A program made the position numbers and the translations under genes. A DNA stretch of 64,000 nucleotides from JAXGXJ01 sp040772905 (lineage in GTDB: Bacteria; Actinomycetota; Thermoleophilia; RBG-16-64-13), in contig JAXGXJ010000013.1 of NCBI GenBank assembly GCA_040772905.1, forward strand, positions 21,873-85,872, read 5' to 3'. Position 1 is the stretch's first letter, and each line of letters opens with the position of its first letter. The notes under the pieces are model-generated. The model had not been told where the DNA came from. It worked only from the letters and a program-made list of their open reading frames with translations, and did not search any database. Of this stretch, positions 25,699-34,939 are shown in pieces.

Positions 25699-26769
25699 TC
25701 AGTACTGCTCTTCGCTCAGAAGCCGGTCGATCTTGGCCTCGATGTCGTCCGCGTCGCTCTCGTCGTCGACCGCGCGCGGCTCCTGCGGCGCAGTCTGGGC
25801 ATCCACCTCCTGCGACGCCTCATCACCCATGCCGGTCTGAGCCTCCGCAGCTTTCGCTTTCAGGCGGTTGCGCGCCTCTTCGATGCGGGCACGCATGACG
25901 TCGTAGTTGAGACTCGTCTCGAGCTCGCTGGGAGTAGGACGCAAGACGTCGTCTGACACCGAGAGCGCTCCTGTCATGCGGCTGCGCAGGTCACCCTCGG
26001 CCTCGGGCTCGCTGATGACCGTCGGCCGGTCCATCCGTACTCCCAGTTCTTCGAAGAAGGAGTCATCGGCCACCTGTATCTCGACAACCGGGGCGGGCTC
26101 CTCTTCCACGAGAGGCTCCACCTCCTTGGCAGCCAGGTCCGACAGGAGGGATGTCACCTCAGCCTCAGCCGCCGCTGTTTGGTCCACCTCAGCCTCAGCC
26201 GCCTCAGGCTCCGCCACACCCTCGGTCGCCGCAGGCTCGTCCTCGGCGATCTGGAACGGTTCCTCCAGTTCCTCCCGTATACGCCTCCTGCTCTCTTCGA
26301 TGCGCGCGCGCAGTTCCTCCGCGGTGATGACTGTCGTCGGGCGCTCGACCGGCGGCGGGGCGACCTCGGGAGCCTCTTCCACTACCACAGGCTCCACGAC
26401 GTGCGCGAGCTCATCCTCAGCCAATAGCGCTTCCGCGCGGCTGGACTGCTCCACGATCTCCGACGGCAACTCCGGCTCGGGTGTCGACTCAGGCTCCGGC
26501 TCGACCTCGAGTGTCGACCAAGGCGCGGCTTCGGACTCGAGCTCGACCTCGGCCGTGGGCACAAACAGAGGTTCCCAAGCGGCCTCCTCCGTCGGAGCTG
26601 CGGCTACAGGCGTCTCGGCGACCGGGGGCGCGGACAGGGGCTCGGTCCTGTCGATGATCTGATACGCGCCCGGCCCCTTCAGGGCGGTGCGCGCCTGCCG
26701 GCGAGAAAGGAAGAACCCCAGGGCGGCCCCAAGTACCCCACCCAGGAGAAACCTCAGAAAGCCACCCAT
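25699..26769 (-). CDS. Membrane-anchored acidic coiled-coil protein
   Basis: This 356-residue protein has one N-terminal membrane segment (GGFLRFLLGGVLGAALGFFLSRRQ, YtxH-like) followed by a cytoplasmic, Glu/Pro/Ala-rich, low-complexity chain. Two similar heptad-rich stretches are visible (AEELRARIEESRRRIREELEE and MRARIEEARNRLKAKAAEA). It ends with another amphipathic helix (IEAKIDRLLSEEQ). ATG 26769 has AAGGAGG 9 nt upstream, which excludes the longer open frame. Function unknown; a scaffold or envelope-associated role is possible. It is convergent with the exonuclease gene. Confidence 0.65.
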   Translation of the reverse strand: MGGFLRFLLGGVLGAALGFFLSRRQARTALKGPGAYQIIDRTEPLSAPPVAETPVAAAPTEEAAWEPLFVPTAEVELESEAAPWSTLEVEPEPESTPEPELPSEIVEQSSRAEALLAEDELAHVVEPVVVEEAPEVAPPPVERPTTVITAEELRARIEESRRRIREELEEPFQIAEDEPAATEGVAEPEAAEAEVDQTAAAEAEVTSLLSDLAAKEVEPLVEEEPAPVVEIQVADDSFFEELGVRMDRPTVISEPEAEGDLRSRMTGALSVSDDVLRPTPSELETSLNYDVMRARIEEARNRLKAKAAEAQTGMGDEASQEVDAQTAPQEPRAVDDESDADDIEAKIDRLLSEEQY

Positions 26770-26959
26770 CTGAAACGTCCTCCTTCGCACGTTTATTCCT
26801 TGCCGCGACGGCAGTCCATAGTCATTCGACGCAGGACTCTCTCCGCCTCCCTGGCGGAGTCCCCACCGTCCACCCCGGCCCACCCCGCACTTTGTTCCCC
26901 GCACCTCTCTCCAAGTGTCTATCGGCCGACATCAGCCGAGCTCGAAAGCCCTCCGAACG

Positions 26960-28363
26960 TCATCCCCCCGAGTCATCGCCTGCCCGGAGAGTCCGCATGC
27001 GCTCCAAGAAATCACCCAGCCGCGCTTCGTACCCGTTCTTTGTCGGATGATAGAACTCCCGTCCCTGCAACGTCTCGGGGAGATACCGTTGCCCGTTGTA
27101 TCCCCCGGTGTCATGAGGATACTCGTATCCCACCCCATGCCCCAGCTTCTGGGCTCCGGAGTAACCGGTGCTGCGCAGGGATACCGGCGGGAGCTGAGCC
27201 CCATGCTGCTCGACTTCTTCGAGCGCGGCACCTATCCCCAAGAACGAGGCGTTCGACTTGGGAGCGCAACTCAGGTAGGTGACGCCCTGGGCCAGGTTGA
27301 TGCGACACTCGGGCATGCCGACGAACTCCACCGCTCTCGAGACAGCCACCGCCACCTCCAAGGCTCTGGGGTCGGCGTTACCCACATCCTCAGAGGCGAA
27401 GATGACCAAGCGGCGCGCGATGAACTTGGGATCCTCGCCGGCCGTCAGCATGACCGCCAGATAGTAGAGGGCGGCATCGGGGTCGGAGCCGCGCAGGCTC
27501 TTGATGAAGGCCGAGATCGTGTCGTAGTGGGCGTCGCCACCCTTGTCGTAAAGCACCAGTTTCCGCTGAGCGGCCTCCTCTACCGTAGCGAGGTCGAGCT
27601 CGGGCAGCTTCTTGGCGCTCGCGAGCACCAGAGCCCGTTCCAGCGTATTGAGGGCACGTCGTGCGTCTCCAGCCGCCGCGGCAGCGATGACGCTGAGGAC
27701 CTCCGGAGAGACCGCCGGCACCGGCGCAGTCCCCGATTCCTCCACCCCCTGTCCCGCAGCGTCACCCTCACCGCGATGGGCGTCCGGGTCCGTGGTGACT
27801 CCAGCCCCGGCCGCCAGAGCACGCTCCAACAGAGTCCTGACCGCCTCGGGTCCTAGAAGACCGAAGCGATAGAGCTCACAGCGCGAGATCAGTGCCGGGA
27901 TGACCTCGAAGTAGGGGTTCTCGGTGGACGCTCCTATGAGGGTCACGATGCCATCCTCGACAGCATGAAGAAGTGCGTCCTGCTGCGCCTTGGAAAAGCG
28001 ATGGATCTCGTCGATGAAGAGCACCGTCCGCCGGCCGCGCTCGGCCCGCGCGTGGGCGGCCCGCTCGATGACCTTCCTGACGTCGGCCACTCCGGAATCG
28101 ACCGCGGAAAGCTCCTGGTAGATGGAGCCGGTCTGAGCGGCCGCCAGACGTGCCACGGTGGTCTTGCCCGTGCCGGGCGGCCCGAAGAAGATCATGGAGC
28201 CCACCGTGGCGGTCTCGAGCGCCACCCGCAGCGGCGCGCCCGGGCCCAGCAGATGCTCTTGCCCCACCACGTCGTCCAACCGGCGAGGGCGCATCCTGGC
28301 GGCGAGCGGCCCGCGCTCGGATAGATCGGCCTCCAAGCCGGCGCTGAACAGATCGGGTTCCAT
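26960..28363 (-). CDS. rarA: Replication-associated recombination ATPase RarA/MgsA
   Basis: This 467-residue AAA+ clamp-loader-like ATPase acts at stalled replication forks. It has Walker A FFGPPGTGKTTVARLA, Walker B VLFIDEIHRFSKAQQ, sensor 1 IGASTENPYFEV, the arginine-finger region LISRCELYRF, and the C-terminal tetramerisation domain (VGNADPRALEVAVA, NLAQGVTYLSCAPKSN). A Gly/Glu-rich insert of about 30 residues follows AGAGVTTDPDAH. ATG 28363 lacks a Shine-Dalgarno and lies 7 nt after an extended -10, so translation is probably leaderless. Confidence 0.92.
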   Translation of the reverse strand: MEPDLFSAGLEADLSERGPLAARMRPRRLDDVVGQEHLLGPGAPLRVALETATVGSMIFFGPPGTGKTTVARLAAAQTGSIYQELSAVDSGVADVRKVIERAAHARAERGRRTVLFIDEIHRFSKAQQDALLHAVEDGIVTLIGASTENPYFEVIPALISRCELYRFGLLGPEAVRTLLERALAAGAGVTTDPDAHRGEGDAAGQGVEESGTAPVPAVSPEVLSVIAAAAAGDARRALNTLERALVLASAKKLPELDLATVEEAAQRKLVLYDKGGDAHYDTISAFIKSLRGSDPDAALYYLAVMLTAGEDPKFIARRLVIFASEDVGNADPRALEVAVAVSRAVEFVGMPECRINLAQGVTYLSCAPKSNASFLGIGAALEEVEQHGAQLPPVSLRSTGYSGAQKLGHGVGYEYPHDTGGYNGQRYLPETLQGREFYHPTKNGYEARLGDFLERMRTLRAGDDSGG

Positions 28364-28370
28364 CCAGGTG

Positions 28371-28379
28371 ATTCTAGCA
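28371..28379 (-). promoter_or_regulatory. Extended -10 promoter of rarA (leaderless)
   Basis: TGCTAGAAT on the minus strand ends 7 nt before ATG 28363, placing the expected transcription start at or next to the A of the start codon. Confidence 0.55.
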
Positions 28380-28431
28380 GCGAGCGCCCGGCTGAGCGGC
28401 GGCAGAGCAGCGGGCCGGTCTCGACGGCCGG

Positions 28432-29433
28432 CTATTCGAGGCTCGTGAACGCGCCCATGTGCAGGAACTTCTGCCGCCGGTTCTGCAGGCGCGCTGAGGG
28501 TGCTGACCGTTCGAGGTCGTTCAATGCCAGTTGGATCTCGTGGAACACACGGCGGACGGTGGCGTTCGCGTCGAGATGGGCCCCGCCCGGCGGCTCCGGG
28601 ATGACGGCATCGATGAGATGCAGATCGAGCAGGTCGGACGCGGTCAGGCGCAGCGCCTCCGCGGCCCGTGGCGCTTCGGCGGCATCGCGCCAAAGCAGTG
28701 CGGCACACCCTTCCGGCGAGATGACCGAGTACACCGAGTTCTCCAACATGAATACTCGATCGGTGACGCCCAGGGCCAGCGCACCACCCGAGCCTCCCTC
28801 GCCGATGACCACTGCCACGGTGGGCACCCGCAGTCCGGCGAACACCTCGATGCTCCGCGCGATGGCCCCGGCCTGTCCGCCCTCCTCCGCCTCCTTGCCC
28901 GGATACGCGCCGGGTGTGTCGATGAGGGTGACCACGGCAAGACCGAACTTCTCCGCCATCCGCGCCAGACGCATGGCCTTGCGGTAGCCCTCAGGCCTGG
29001 CCATACCGAAGGTGTGCTCCTGCCGCTCCTTTAGGGTGTGACCCTTCTGGTGTCCGATGAACATCACCCGCCGCCGGCCCACGCTGCCCAAGCCCCCGAT
29101 GACGGCACGGTCGTCGCCGTGCAGACGATCACCGCGCAGCTCCAGGAAATCGGGTACGGCGATGCGCAGGTAGTCCAGGGTCTGCGGACGCTCCTGATGC
29201 CGCGCGACCTGCACCGCCTGCCACGCCTTGGCGCTGGGTTCGCGGTTACGCAACGAGTTGAGCCGGTCCTGGATCTTCTTGATCTCCTCGGAGTAACTCA
29301 CTCCCGGCAGTGCAGGCAGGTTGCGCAGCTCCTGCAGTCGCTGCAGCAGGCGCAACGCCTCAGTCTGATACGACCGGCTGAGCGGTGACTTGCCGGCGAC
29401 AGGGTGCGGCTGCACGGGGCTATCGTCCGGCAT
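28432..29433 (-). CDS. accA: Acetyl-CoA carboxylase carboxyltransferase subunit alpha
   Basis: This 333-residue subunit pairs with AccD to carboxylate acetyl-CoA. It shows ELRGDRLHGDDRAVIGGLG, FIGHQKGHTLKER, GMARPEGYRKAMRLARMAEKF, TLIDTPGAYPG and GEGGSGGALALG. ATG 29433 overlaps accD by 14 nt; ATG/GTG further upstream is possible. It is the last gene of the fab operon. The biotin carboxylase and carrier (accC, accB) are not in the window. Confidence 0.92.
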   Translation of the reverse strand: MPDDSPVQPHPVAGKSPLSRSYQTEALRLLQRLQELRNLPALPGVSYSEEIKKIQDRLNSLRNREPSAKAWQAVQVARHQERPQTLDYLRIAVPDFLELRGDRLHGDDRAVIGGLGSVGRRRVMFIGHQKGHTLKERQEHTFGMARPEGYRKAMRLARMAEKFGLAVVTLIDTPGAYPGKEAEEGGQAGAIARSIEVFAGLRVPTVAVVIGEGGSGGALALGVTDRVFMLENSVYSVISPEGCAALLWRDAAEAPRAAEALRLTASDLLDLHLIDAVIPEPPGGAHLDANATVRRVFHEIQLALNDLERSAPSARLQNRRQKFLHMGAFTSLE

Positions 29434-30280
29434 GTCCGTCAAACCCACTGTCGGACAGGAACCCCAGGCAGCGCACGAGTGTGTCTTTCAACTGCCTCCT
29501 ATCCACCACCATGTCCACCTGTCCGTGCGCCAGCTGCGATTCGGACGAGCCGAAATCGGGTGGGAGCTTCTCACGCGTGGTCTGCTCGATGACGCGCGCA
29601 CCGGCGAACCTCATGACGGCCCCCGGCTCGGCGATGATGATGTCGGCGATGGTGGCAAAACTGGCCAGCACGCCGCCCGTGGTGGGATGGGTGAGCACGC
29701 TGATGAAGGGGAGTCCCGCCTCCCCCAGTATCTGCACCGAGACCACTGTCTTCGCCATCTGCATGAGCGAGTAGAGTCCTTCTTGCATACGGGCTCCGCC
29801 CGAGGCCGCGACGATCACCAACGGCGTCTTGCGACTCACAGCGCTCTCGGCCAAGCGGCGGAAGGTCTCTCCCACCACTGACCCCATGGAGCCTCCTAGG
29901 AAGCGGAAGTCCATGACCCCCAGTGCCGTCGGCTTCCCGCCCATCTCGCATTCCACAGCGGCCAAGCCCTCGGTGAGGCCGGTCTCGATCTGAGCCTGTG
30001 ACAAGCGTTCGGGATAGGGGCGCAGATCTACGAACTCCAGAGGGTCGCCCGCCCGCAGACCTTGGGCGACGAAGTGCACTGTGCCCCGGTCGCCCAACTG
30101 CGCGATGCGCGCCGGGGCGGACATCACGAAGTGATACCCGCACTCGGGGCACACGCGGAGCGAAGCCTCCAGATGGGCGGCAGGGATGAAGCTCTGGCAA
30201 CGCCGGCAGCGTTCGCCCTCGCCCGCTGGCTCGACCGGCGGTTCCTTCTTGGTGACCTGTACGGTTACATACTTAGCCAT
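29420..30280 (-). CDS. accD: Acetyl-CoA carboxylase carboxyltransferase subunit beta
   Basis: The 286-residue beta subunit has the N-terminal zinc ribbon (CRRC at about 25-28, CPECG at about 44-48) and the crotonase-fold core GGSMGSVVGE, VIVAASGGARMQEG, TTGGVLASFA and FAGARVIEQTTRE. The ATG overlaps the fabF stop by 8 nt and the gene overlaps accA, so carboxylation and elongation genes are co-translated. Confidence 0.93.
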   Translation of the reverse strand: MAKYVTVQVTKKEPPVEPAGEGERCRRCQSFIPAAHLEASLRVCPECGYHFVMSAPARIAQLGDRGTVHFVAQGLRAGDPLEFVDLRPYPERLSQAQIETGLTEGLAAVECEMGGKPTALGVMDFRFLGGSMGSVVGETFRRLAESAVSRKTPLVIVAASGGARMQEGLYSLMQMAKTVVSVQILGEAGLPFISVLTHPTTGGVLASFATIADIIIAEPGAVMRFAGARVIEQTTREKLPPDFGSSESQLAHGQVDMVVDRRQLKDTLVRCLGFLSDSGFDGHAGR

Positions 30281-31535
30281 GCCAAGCGCGGAACACGATG
30301 GCGGCGTTGTGGCCGCCGAAGCCGAAGCTGTTCGACATGGCCACCTCCACCGTGGCCTCGCGGGCGACGTTGGGTACGTAGTCGAGGTCGCAGAGCGGAT
30401 CGGGACGATCGAGGTTGATGGTGGGCGGGACCCTACCCTGCTGGATGGTGAGGACGGTGGCGGCTGCCTCCAAGGCGCCGGCCGCGCCCAGACAGTGGCC
30501 GACGACGCTCTTGGTCGAGCTGACCATCACTTTCTGTGCATGGCCGCCCAGCGCCAGCTTGACGGCCCGAGTCTCCATGGCGTCGCCCAAAGGCGTAGAG
30601 GTGCCGTGCGCGTTGATGTAGTCGACGTCGCTGGGTTCGATGCCCGCGTCGCGGATGGCCCTGCTCATGGCCAAGCCCGCCGGCTCTCCGGTCTCGTCGG
30701 GCTCGGTGAGGTGATACGCGTCGCCGGTCAGGCCGTAGCCCACCATCTCGGCATAGATGTGAGCCCCACGGCGGAGGGCGTGCTCCAACTCCTCGAGCAC
30801 CAACACGCCGCTGCCTTCACCCATGACGAAACCGTCCCGATCCACATCGAAGGGCCGGCTGGCTTTCTTAGGTTCGTCGTTGCGCGTGGAGAGCGCGCGT
30901 GCAGCCGCGAACGCCGCCATGCCCACCTGATTGACCGCAGCCTCGGCGCCACCCGCGAACATGGCGACGGCGTCACCACGGCGGATGAGCGAGAACGCAT
31001 CTCCCAGTGCGTTGGTCCCCGCCGCGCAGGCGGTGCACGTAGCGTTCACCGGCCCCTTCAGCCCCAGGATGACCGAGCTCATAGCTGAGGCCATGTTGGG
31101 GATCATCATGGGGATGAAGAAGGGGCTTACCCGGGTGGGACCCTTCTCCAGGAGGACACCGGTCTGCTCGAGGAAGGTGTCCAGACCGCCCACCCCTGAC
31201 CCGATGAGTGCGCCCACCGCGTAGGGATCTTCGGCGATGGGATAGCCCGAGTCCTCCAGAGCGAGGGTGGCGGCGCTGACTCCGTATTGAGCGTAGCGGT
31301 CGAGGCGTTTGGCCGTCTTCTTCTCGATGTAGTGAGTGGGGTCGAAGCCGCGGACCTCGGCGGCGATCTTCACTGGGTACTCGTCGGGATCGAAGCGTTC
31401 GATGCGATGGACGCCGGAGCGCCCCGCCAACAAGCTGGCGAAGAACGCATCCTTGCCGACGCCCACCGGCGAGACCACGCCGATGCCGGTGACCACCACC
31501 CTCCTGAGCTCTATGGTCTTCCCTGATCCGCTCAT
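30273..31535 (-). CDS. fabF: 3-oxoacyl-ACP synthase II
   Basis: This 420-residue condensing enzyme elongates acyl-ACP with malonyl-ACP. The catalytic triad is present: cysteine in TACAAGTNALG, histidine in NAHGTSTPLGD, and histidine in KSVVGHCLGAAG. It ends with SNSFGFGGHNAAIVF. ATG 31535 is chosen for its AGGAGGT 8 nt upstream. It begins 20 nt after the fabG stop; acpP, which often sits here, is absent. Confidence 0.95.
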   Translation of the reverse strand: MSGSGKTIELRRVVVTGIGVVSPVGVGKDAFFASLLAGRSGVHRIERFDPDEYPVKIAAEVRGFDPTHYIEKKTAKRLDRYAQYGVSAATLALEDSGYPIAEDPYAVGALIGSGVGGLDTFLEQTGVLLEKGPTRVSPFFIPMMIPNMASAMSSVILGLKGPVNATCTACAAGTNALGDAFSLIRRGDAVAMFAGGAEAAVNQVGMAAFAAARALSTRNDEPKKASRPFDVDRDGFVMGEGSGVLVLEELEHALRRGAHIYAEMVGYGLTGDAYHLTEPDETGEPAGLAMSRAIRDAGIEPSDVDYINAHGTSTPLGDAMETRAVKLALGGHAQKVMVSSTKSVVGHCLGAAGALEAAATVLTIQQGRVPPTINLDRPDPLCDLDYVPNVAREATVEVAMSNSFGFGGHNAAIVFRAWHG

Positions 31536-31555
31536 GCCGAGCACCTCCTCGCCCT

Positions 31556-32311
31556 CTAGATGCCCAGTCCGCCATCCACCGGGATAACAGCACCGGTGAT
31601 GAAAGAGGAATCGTCTCCCGCCAGGAAGGCCACCGCGGCGGCCACCGTCTCGGGCGACCCGATGCGGGCCAGCGGGATCTGCTCGATGAGGACCTTACGT
31701 GCCGCCTCCGGTAGGGCGGCGGTCATCTCGGTCTCGATGTACCCAGGAGCCACCGCGTTCACCCTCACGTTGCGCGAAGCCACCTCGCGCGCCAACGATT
31801 TCGTCAGGCCGATCATACCGGCCTTGGCGGCTGAGTAGTTGATCTGGCCGGCGTTGCCTCGCCGCGCCACCACGCTGGAGATACCGATGATGGAGCCGCT
31901 CCGCCGCTTGATCATGCCGCGCAGGACCGCTTTGCTCATGAGGAACGCGCCCTTCAGATTGACGGTGAGCACGGCGTCCCAATCGGCCTCGGTCATGGTA
32001 AGGGCCAAGCCGTCGCGGGTGATGCCGGCGTTGTTCACCAGCACGTCGATGGGACCCAGCGCCGTCTCGACGGCCGCGACCGCCGCTTTGCACTCCTCCT
32101 CTCTGGAGATGTCGGCCTTGAAGAAGGTGGCGGGCACACCGGCGGCCTCCTGCACCTCGAGCGCGGTCTCGGAGCCGCTTTCCATGAGGTCCACCAAGCC
32201 CACGCTGGCTCCTTCCGCAGCCAGACGCAGAGCGATGGCCTTTCCGATACCCCGGGCGCCGCCGGTCACCAGGGCGACCTTCCCCACGAGGCGTCTGTCA
32301 CAAGCGCTCAT
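31556..32311 (-). CDS. fabG: 3-oxoacyl-ACP reductase
   Basis: This 251-residue SDR has NADPH motif TGGARGIGKA, NNAG, the Ser in GISSVVA, catalytic YSAAK and the C-terminal ITGAVIPVDGG. It performs the first reduction of each elongation cycle. ATG 32311 overlaps the fabD stop (ATGA) and has AGGAGG 6 nt upstream. The frame stays open further upstream, but that part overlaps fabD and is non-coding. Confidence 0.94.
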   Translation of the reverse strand: MSACDRRLVGKVALVTGGARGIGKAIALRLAAEGASVGLVDLMESGSETALEVQEAAGVPATFFKADISREEECKAAVAAVETALGPIDVLVNNAGITRDGLALTMTEADWDAVLTVNLKGAFLMSKAVLRGMIKRRSGSIIGISSVVARRGNAGQINYSAAKAGMIGLTKSLAREVASRNVRVNAVAPGYIETEMTAALPEAARKVLIEQIPLARIGSPETVAAAVAFLAGDDSSFITGAVIPVDGGLGI

Positions 32312-33270
32312 CTTTCTCCTCCTGTGTGTCCATCGGCCGCCGAAGCAGCGGTCAGTGCGTCGTCCAGGCCTGCGGCGTCGGCGGTGGCCGCCGTCCGCAC
32401 GTGCTTGTCGATCCTCTTCATGAGTCCACCGAGCACGTTGCCGGGCCCCACTTCCAGAGCATGATCCGGCGCCTCGGGCTCGGCCAGGACGGCTCGGATG
32501 CTCTGAGTGAAACGCACCGGTGACACCAGCTGTCGCGCAAGGAGCTCCGCCAGTTCCTGAGGTGCAGGGTAGCGCACTTCGGTGGTGGAGAAGAACGCCG
32601 CCCGCCCCGCGCGTCCGGGCAGGAAGTCCACGCGGGCGAGCGCATCGGCCAGGTGCTCGGCTGCTCCCTCCATGAAGGGCGTGTGGAAGGCCCCCGACAC
32701 CGGCACAGGCAGCACGCGTTTCGCACCCTGGGCTTGAGCGGCGTCGCCCGCCGCCCGCACGGCGGCGGGCGACCCCGAGATGACCACCTGGCCCGGTGAG
32801 TTGTAGTTGGCGGGCCACACCTCGCCAATACCGGCGCAGATGTCGTCCACCACGTCATCATCCAGTCCCAGCACGGCCGCCATGGCCCCTTGTCTCTCCA
32901 AGCCGCAGTCGTGCATGGCGCGGGCGCGCACGTCCACCACGGCCAACGCGTCGGCGAAGGTCATGTGGCCCGCGGCGACCAAGGCCGAGTATTCGCCCAG
33001 CGAGTGGCCGGCCGCCACCGAGAAGGTGAGCCCCCTCTCGTCCAGCAGGCGCCAAGTGGCCACGCTGCAGGTGAGGATGGCCACCTGGGTACGGTCGGTG
33101 CGGGTGAGTTCCTCCATGCTCCCCGTGCGGCACAGACCACCCACATCCCAGCCCAAGACGTCAGCAGCCTCGGAGAACGTCTCGCGAGCGACAGGATGAG
33201 CCCACAGATGTTCGGCCATCCCCGGCTTCTGGCTCCCCTGCCCGGGGAAGAGCATCAGCAGCGATCCCAA
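32308..33270 (-). CDS. fabD: Malonyl-CoA:ACP transacylase
   Basis: This 320-residue transacylase loads malonyl groups on ACP. Motifs: LFPGQGSQKPGM, nucleophile GHSLGEYSAL (Ser), the catalytic histidine in SGAFHTPFM and EVGPGNVLGGLMKR. Start TTG 33270 is chosen because GGGAG lies 6 nt upstream and the residues before FPGQGSQ complete the first strand; ATG 33255 would leave only MLFPGQG. It starts 1 nt after the fabH stop. Confidence 0.93.
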   Translation of the reverse strand: MGSLLMLFPGQGSQKPGMAEHLWAHPVARETFSEAADVLGWDVGGLCRTGSMEELTRTDRTQVAILTCSVATWRLLDERGLTFSVAAGHSLGEYSALVAAGHMTFADALAVVDVRARAMHDCGLERQGAMAAVLGLDDDVVDDICAGIGEVWPANYNSPGQVVISGSPAAVRAAGDAAQAQGAKRVLPVPVSGAFHTPFMEGAAEHLADALARVDFLPGRAGRAAFFSTTEVRYPAPQELAELLARQLVSPVRFTQSIRAVLAEPEAPDHALEVGPGNVLGGLMKRIDKHVRTAATADAAGLDDALTAASAADGHTGGER

Positions 33271-33271
33271 A

Positions 33272-34396
33272 TCAGTCTCCCTCGTCCGGCCCAGCTTCGC
33301 CCGCCCCAGCGGCGGCCTGGGTCCATTCCATAAGGCACGCTCCCCAGGTGAGCCCGGCGCCGAAGCCCATGAGCAGCAACAGGTCGCCCGGCTTGAGCCT
33401 GCCCTCCGCCCGGGCCTCACACAAGCAGAGCGGTATGGATGCGCACGACGTGTTGCCATACCGCTGCAGATTGGTGTACACGCGGTCCTCCGGCAGACCG
33501 AGCTTCTTCACGGCATGCTCGATTATGCGCAGATTGGCCTGATGGGGGACGAAGAGGTCCACCTCGTCCACACGACGCCCACACTTCTGGAGCACCGTGT
33601 CGGCCGAGCGCGAGATGACCCGGGTGGCGAACTTGTAGACTTCACGGCCGTTCATCTTCATGAAATGCAGTCGCTCGTCCACTGTAAGGTGAGACGCGGG
33701 CACGCGTGAACCGCCCGCGGGCACGTTCAAGAACTCGCCGCCGGAACCGTCGTTGCCCAGATCGAAGCCCAGGATGCCGCGGGCTCGGCTCTCCTCACAG
33801 TCCTGTGGCTGCCGACCGTTCAGATGATCGTCACCTGCACCGGCACCTGAAGGCAGCGGCGAGACCACAGCCGCCCCGGCTCCATCGCCGAAAAGTATGG
33901 CTGTGGATCGGTCCTCCTGGTCGATGATGCGCGAGATGGCCTCCGCTCCCACCACCAGCACGTGGTGGTGCAATCCGGCCGCCACCACCCCGGTCGCCAT
34001 GGCCAGCGCATAGACGAAGCCGGTGCAGCCGGCCGACACGTCGAACGTCCCGGCGTTGAGGCAGCCCAGCTCGAAGGCGACGCGCGAAGCCGTCGCCGGC
34101 ATGATCTGGTCGGGCGAGATGGTGGCCGTGATGACCAGGTCGACCTGCTCCGCCGTGAGTCCGGCGTCGGCCAGAGCCGCGCGGCCCGCGGGGATGCCGA
34201 GGTCGGAGGCGCTGAGACCGGGGCCGGCCACACGCCGCGCTCGGATACCCGTGCGCTGTGTGATCCACTCGTCGGAGGTGTCGAGGACCGCGGCCAGGTC
34301 GTCGTTCGTGACCACCGTCTCAGGCAGGCAGGCGCCCAACCCGGAAATGGTCACAGGTCGACCCAACAAGGGTCCAGCAGGAGTGGTACTCGTCAA
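33272..34396 (-). CDS. fabH: 3-oxoacyl-ACP synthase III
   Basis: This condensing enzyme starts fatty-acid synthesis from acyl-CoA. The catalytic triad is visible: Cys in SAGCTGFVYAL, His in VPHQANLRI, and Asn in GNTSCASIP. An acidic, Gly-rich insert (about 35 residues after VVSPLPSG) is longer than in E. coli FabH. The frame begins at TTG 34396 directly after the fabZ stop; GTG 34354 (VTISGLGACLPE) is where family alignment begins and may be the true start. Confidence 0.92.
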   Translation of the reverse strand: MTSTTPAGPLLGRPVTISGLGACLPETVVTNDDLAAVLDTSDEWITQRTGIRARRVAGPGLSASDLGIPAGRAALADAGLTAEQVDLVITATISPDQIMPATASRVAFELGCLNAGTFDVSAGCTGFVYALAMATGVVAAGLHHHVLVVGAEAISRIIDQEDRSTAILFGDGAGAAVVSPLPSGAGAGDDHLNGRQPQDCEESRARGILGFDLGNDGSGGEFLNVPAGGSRVPASHLTVDERLHFMKMNGREVYKFATRVISRSADTVLQKCGRRVDEVDLFVPHQANLRIIEHAVKKLGLPEDRVYTNLQRYGNTSCASIPLCLCEARAEGRLKPGDLLLLMGFGAGLTWGACLMEWTQAAAGAGEAGPDEGD

Positions 34397-34825
34397 CTAG
34401 CGGTCTACCAGAGCGAAGGTGAGAGTGGCACTGCACGCCAGCTTGCCGTCCACGAACGCCTTGCCTTCGCCCTTGCCGACAGGACCGCGACTGGCTCCCA
34501 GCCGCGTCTCCAGGCGCAGGGTCTGGCCCGGCTCGACAGGCCGCTTGAAGCGCACGTTGTCGACGCCCGCGAACAGGACGATCTTGCCCCGTGCCTCGGG
34601 CGGCGCAAGCAGAGCCACGCACCCCGTCTGCGCCAGAGCCTCGAGTTGAAGGACTCCCGGGAACACGGGGTAACCCGGGAAATGGCCGCGAAACACTTCC
34701 TCGGTGGGGAGGACGTCCTTCTCGGCGATGGCGTACTCACCGGGGACCATCTCAAGGACCCGGTCGATGAGTAGAAAAGGCTCCCTATGCGGGATAATCG
34801 CCTCTATTTGCGTCTTGTCCAACAC
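34397..34825 (-). CDS. fabZ: 3-hydroxyacyl-ACP dehydratase
   Basis: This 142-residue hotdog-fold dehydratase has the catalytic His in GHFPGYPVFPG and Glu in QLEALAQTG. GTG 34825 is chosen because it gives the family start (LDKTQIEAIIPHREPFLL) and lies downstream of a good promoter whose -10 box is at 34874-34879; a more upstream TTG (34882) would fall inside that promoter. AGGAGG is present but 14 nt away. It is the first gene of fabZ-fabH-fabD-fabG-fabF-accD-accA. Confidence 0.92.
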   Translation of the reverse strand: MLDKTQIEAIIPHREPFLLIDRVLEMVPGEYAIAEKDVLPTEEVFRGHFPGYPVFPGVLQLEALAQTGCVALLAPPEARGKIVLFAGVDNVRFKRPVEPGQTLRLETRLGASRGPVGKGEGKAFVDGKLACSATLTFALVDR

Positions 34826-34873
34826 TATGTGGACACCGTCCTCCTGAGCCTCGGGCCGGGCGGCAATGATAGT

Positions 34874-34902
34874 ATTGTCCAAGATGAGTGTGGCCTTTTC
34901 AA
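34874..34902 (-). promoter_or_regulatory. Predicted fab operon promoter
   Basis: On the minus strand TTGAAA (34897-34902), exactly 17 nt, then GACAAT (34874-34879) matches a housekeeping promoter (5/6 and 4/6). The predicted start near 34867 leaves a leader of about 42 nt before fabZ. It overlaps the leader region of the divergent exonuclease gene. Confidence 0.6.
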
Positions 34903-34939
34903 GGATAGCCTCCTTGGCGGAGGGTTCGTCCCGCCTCTG

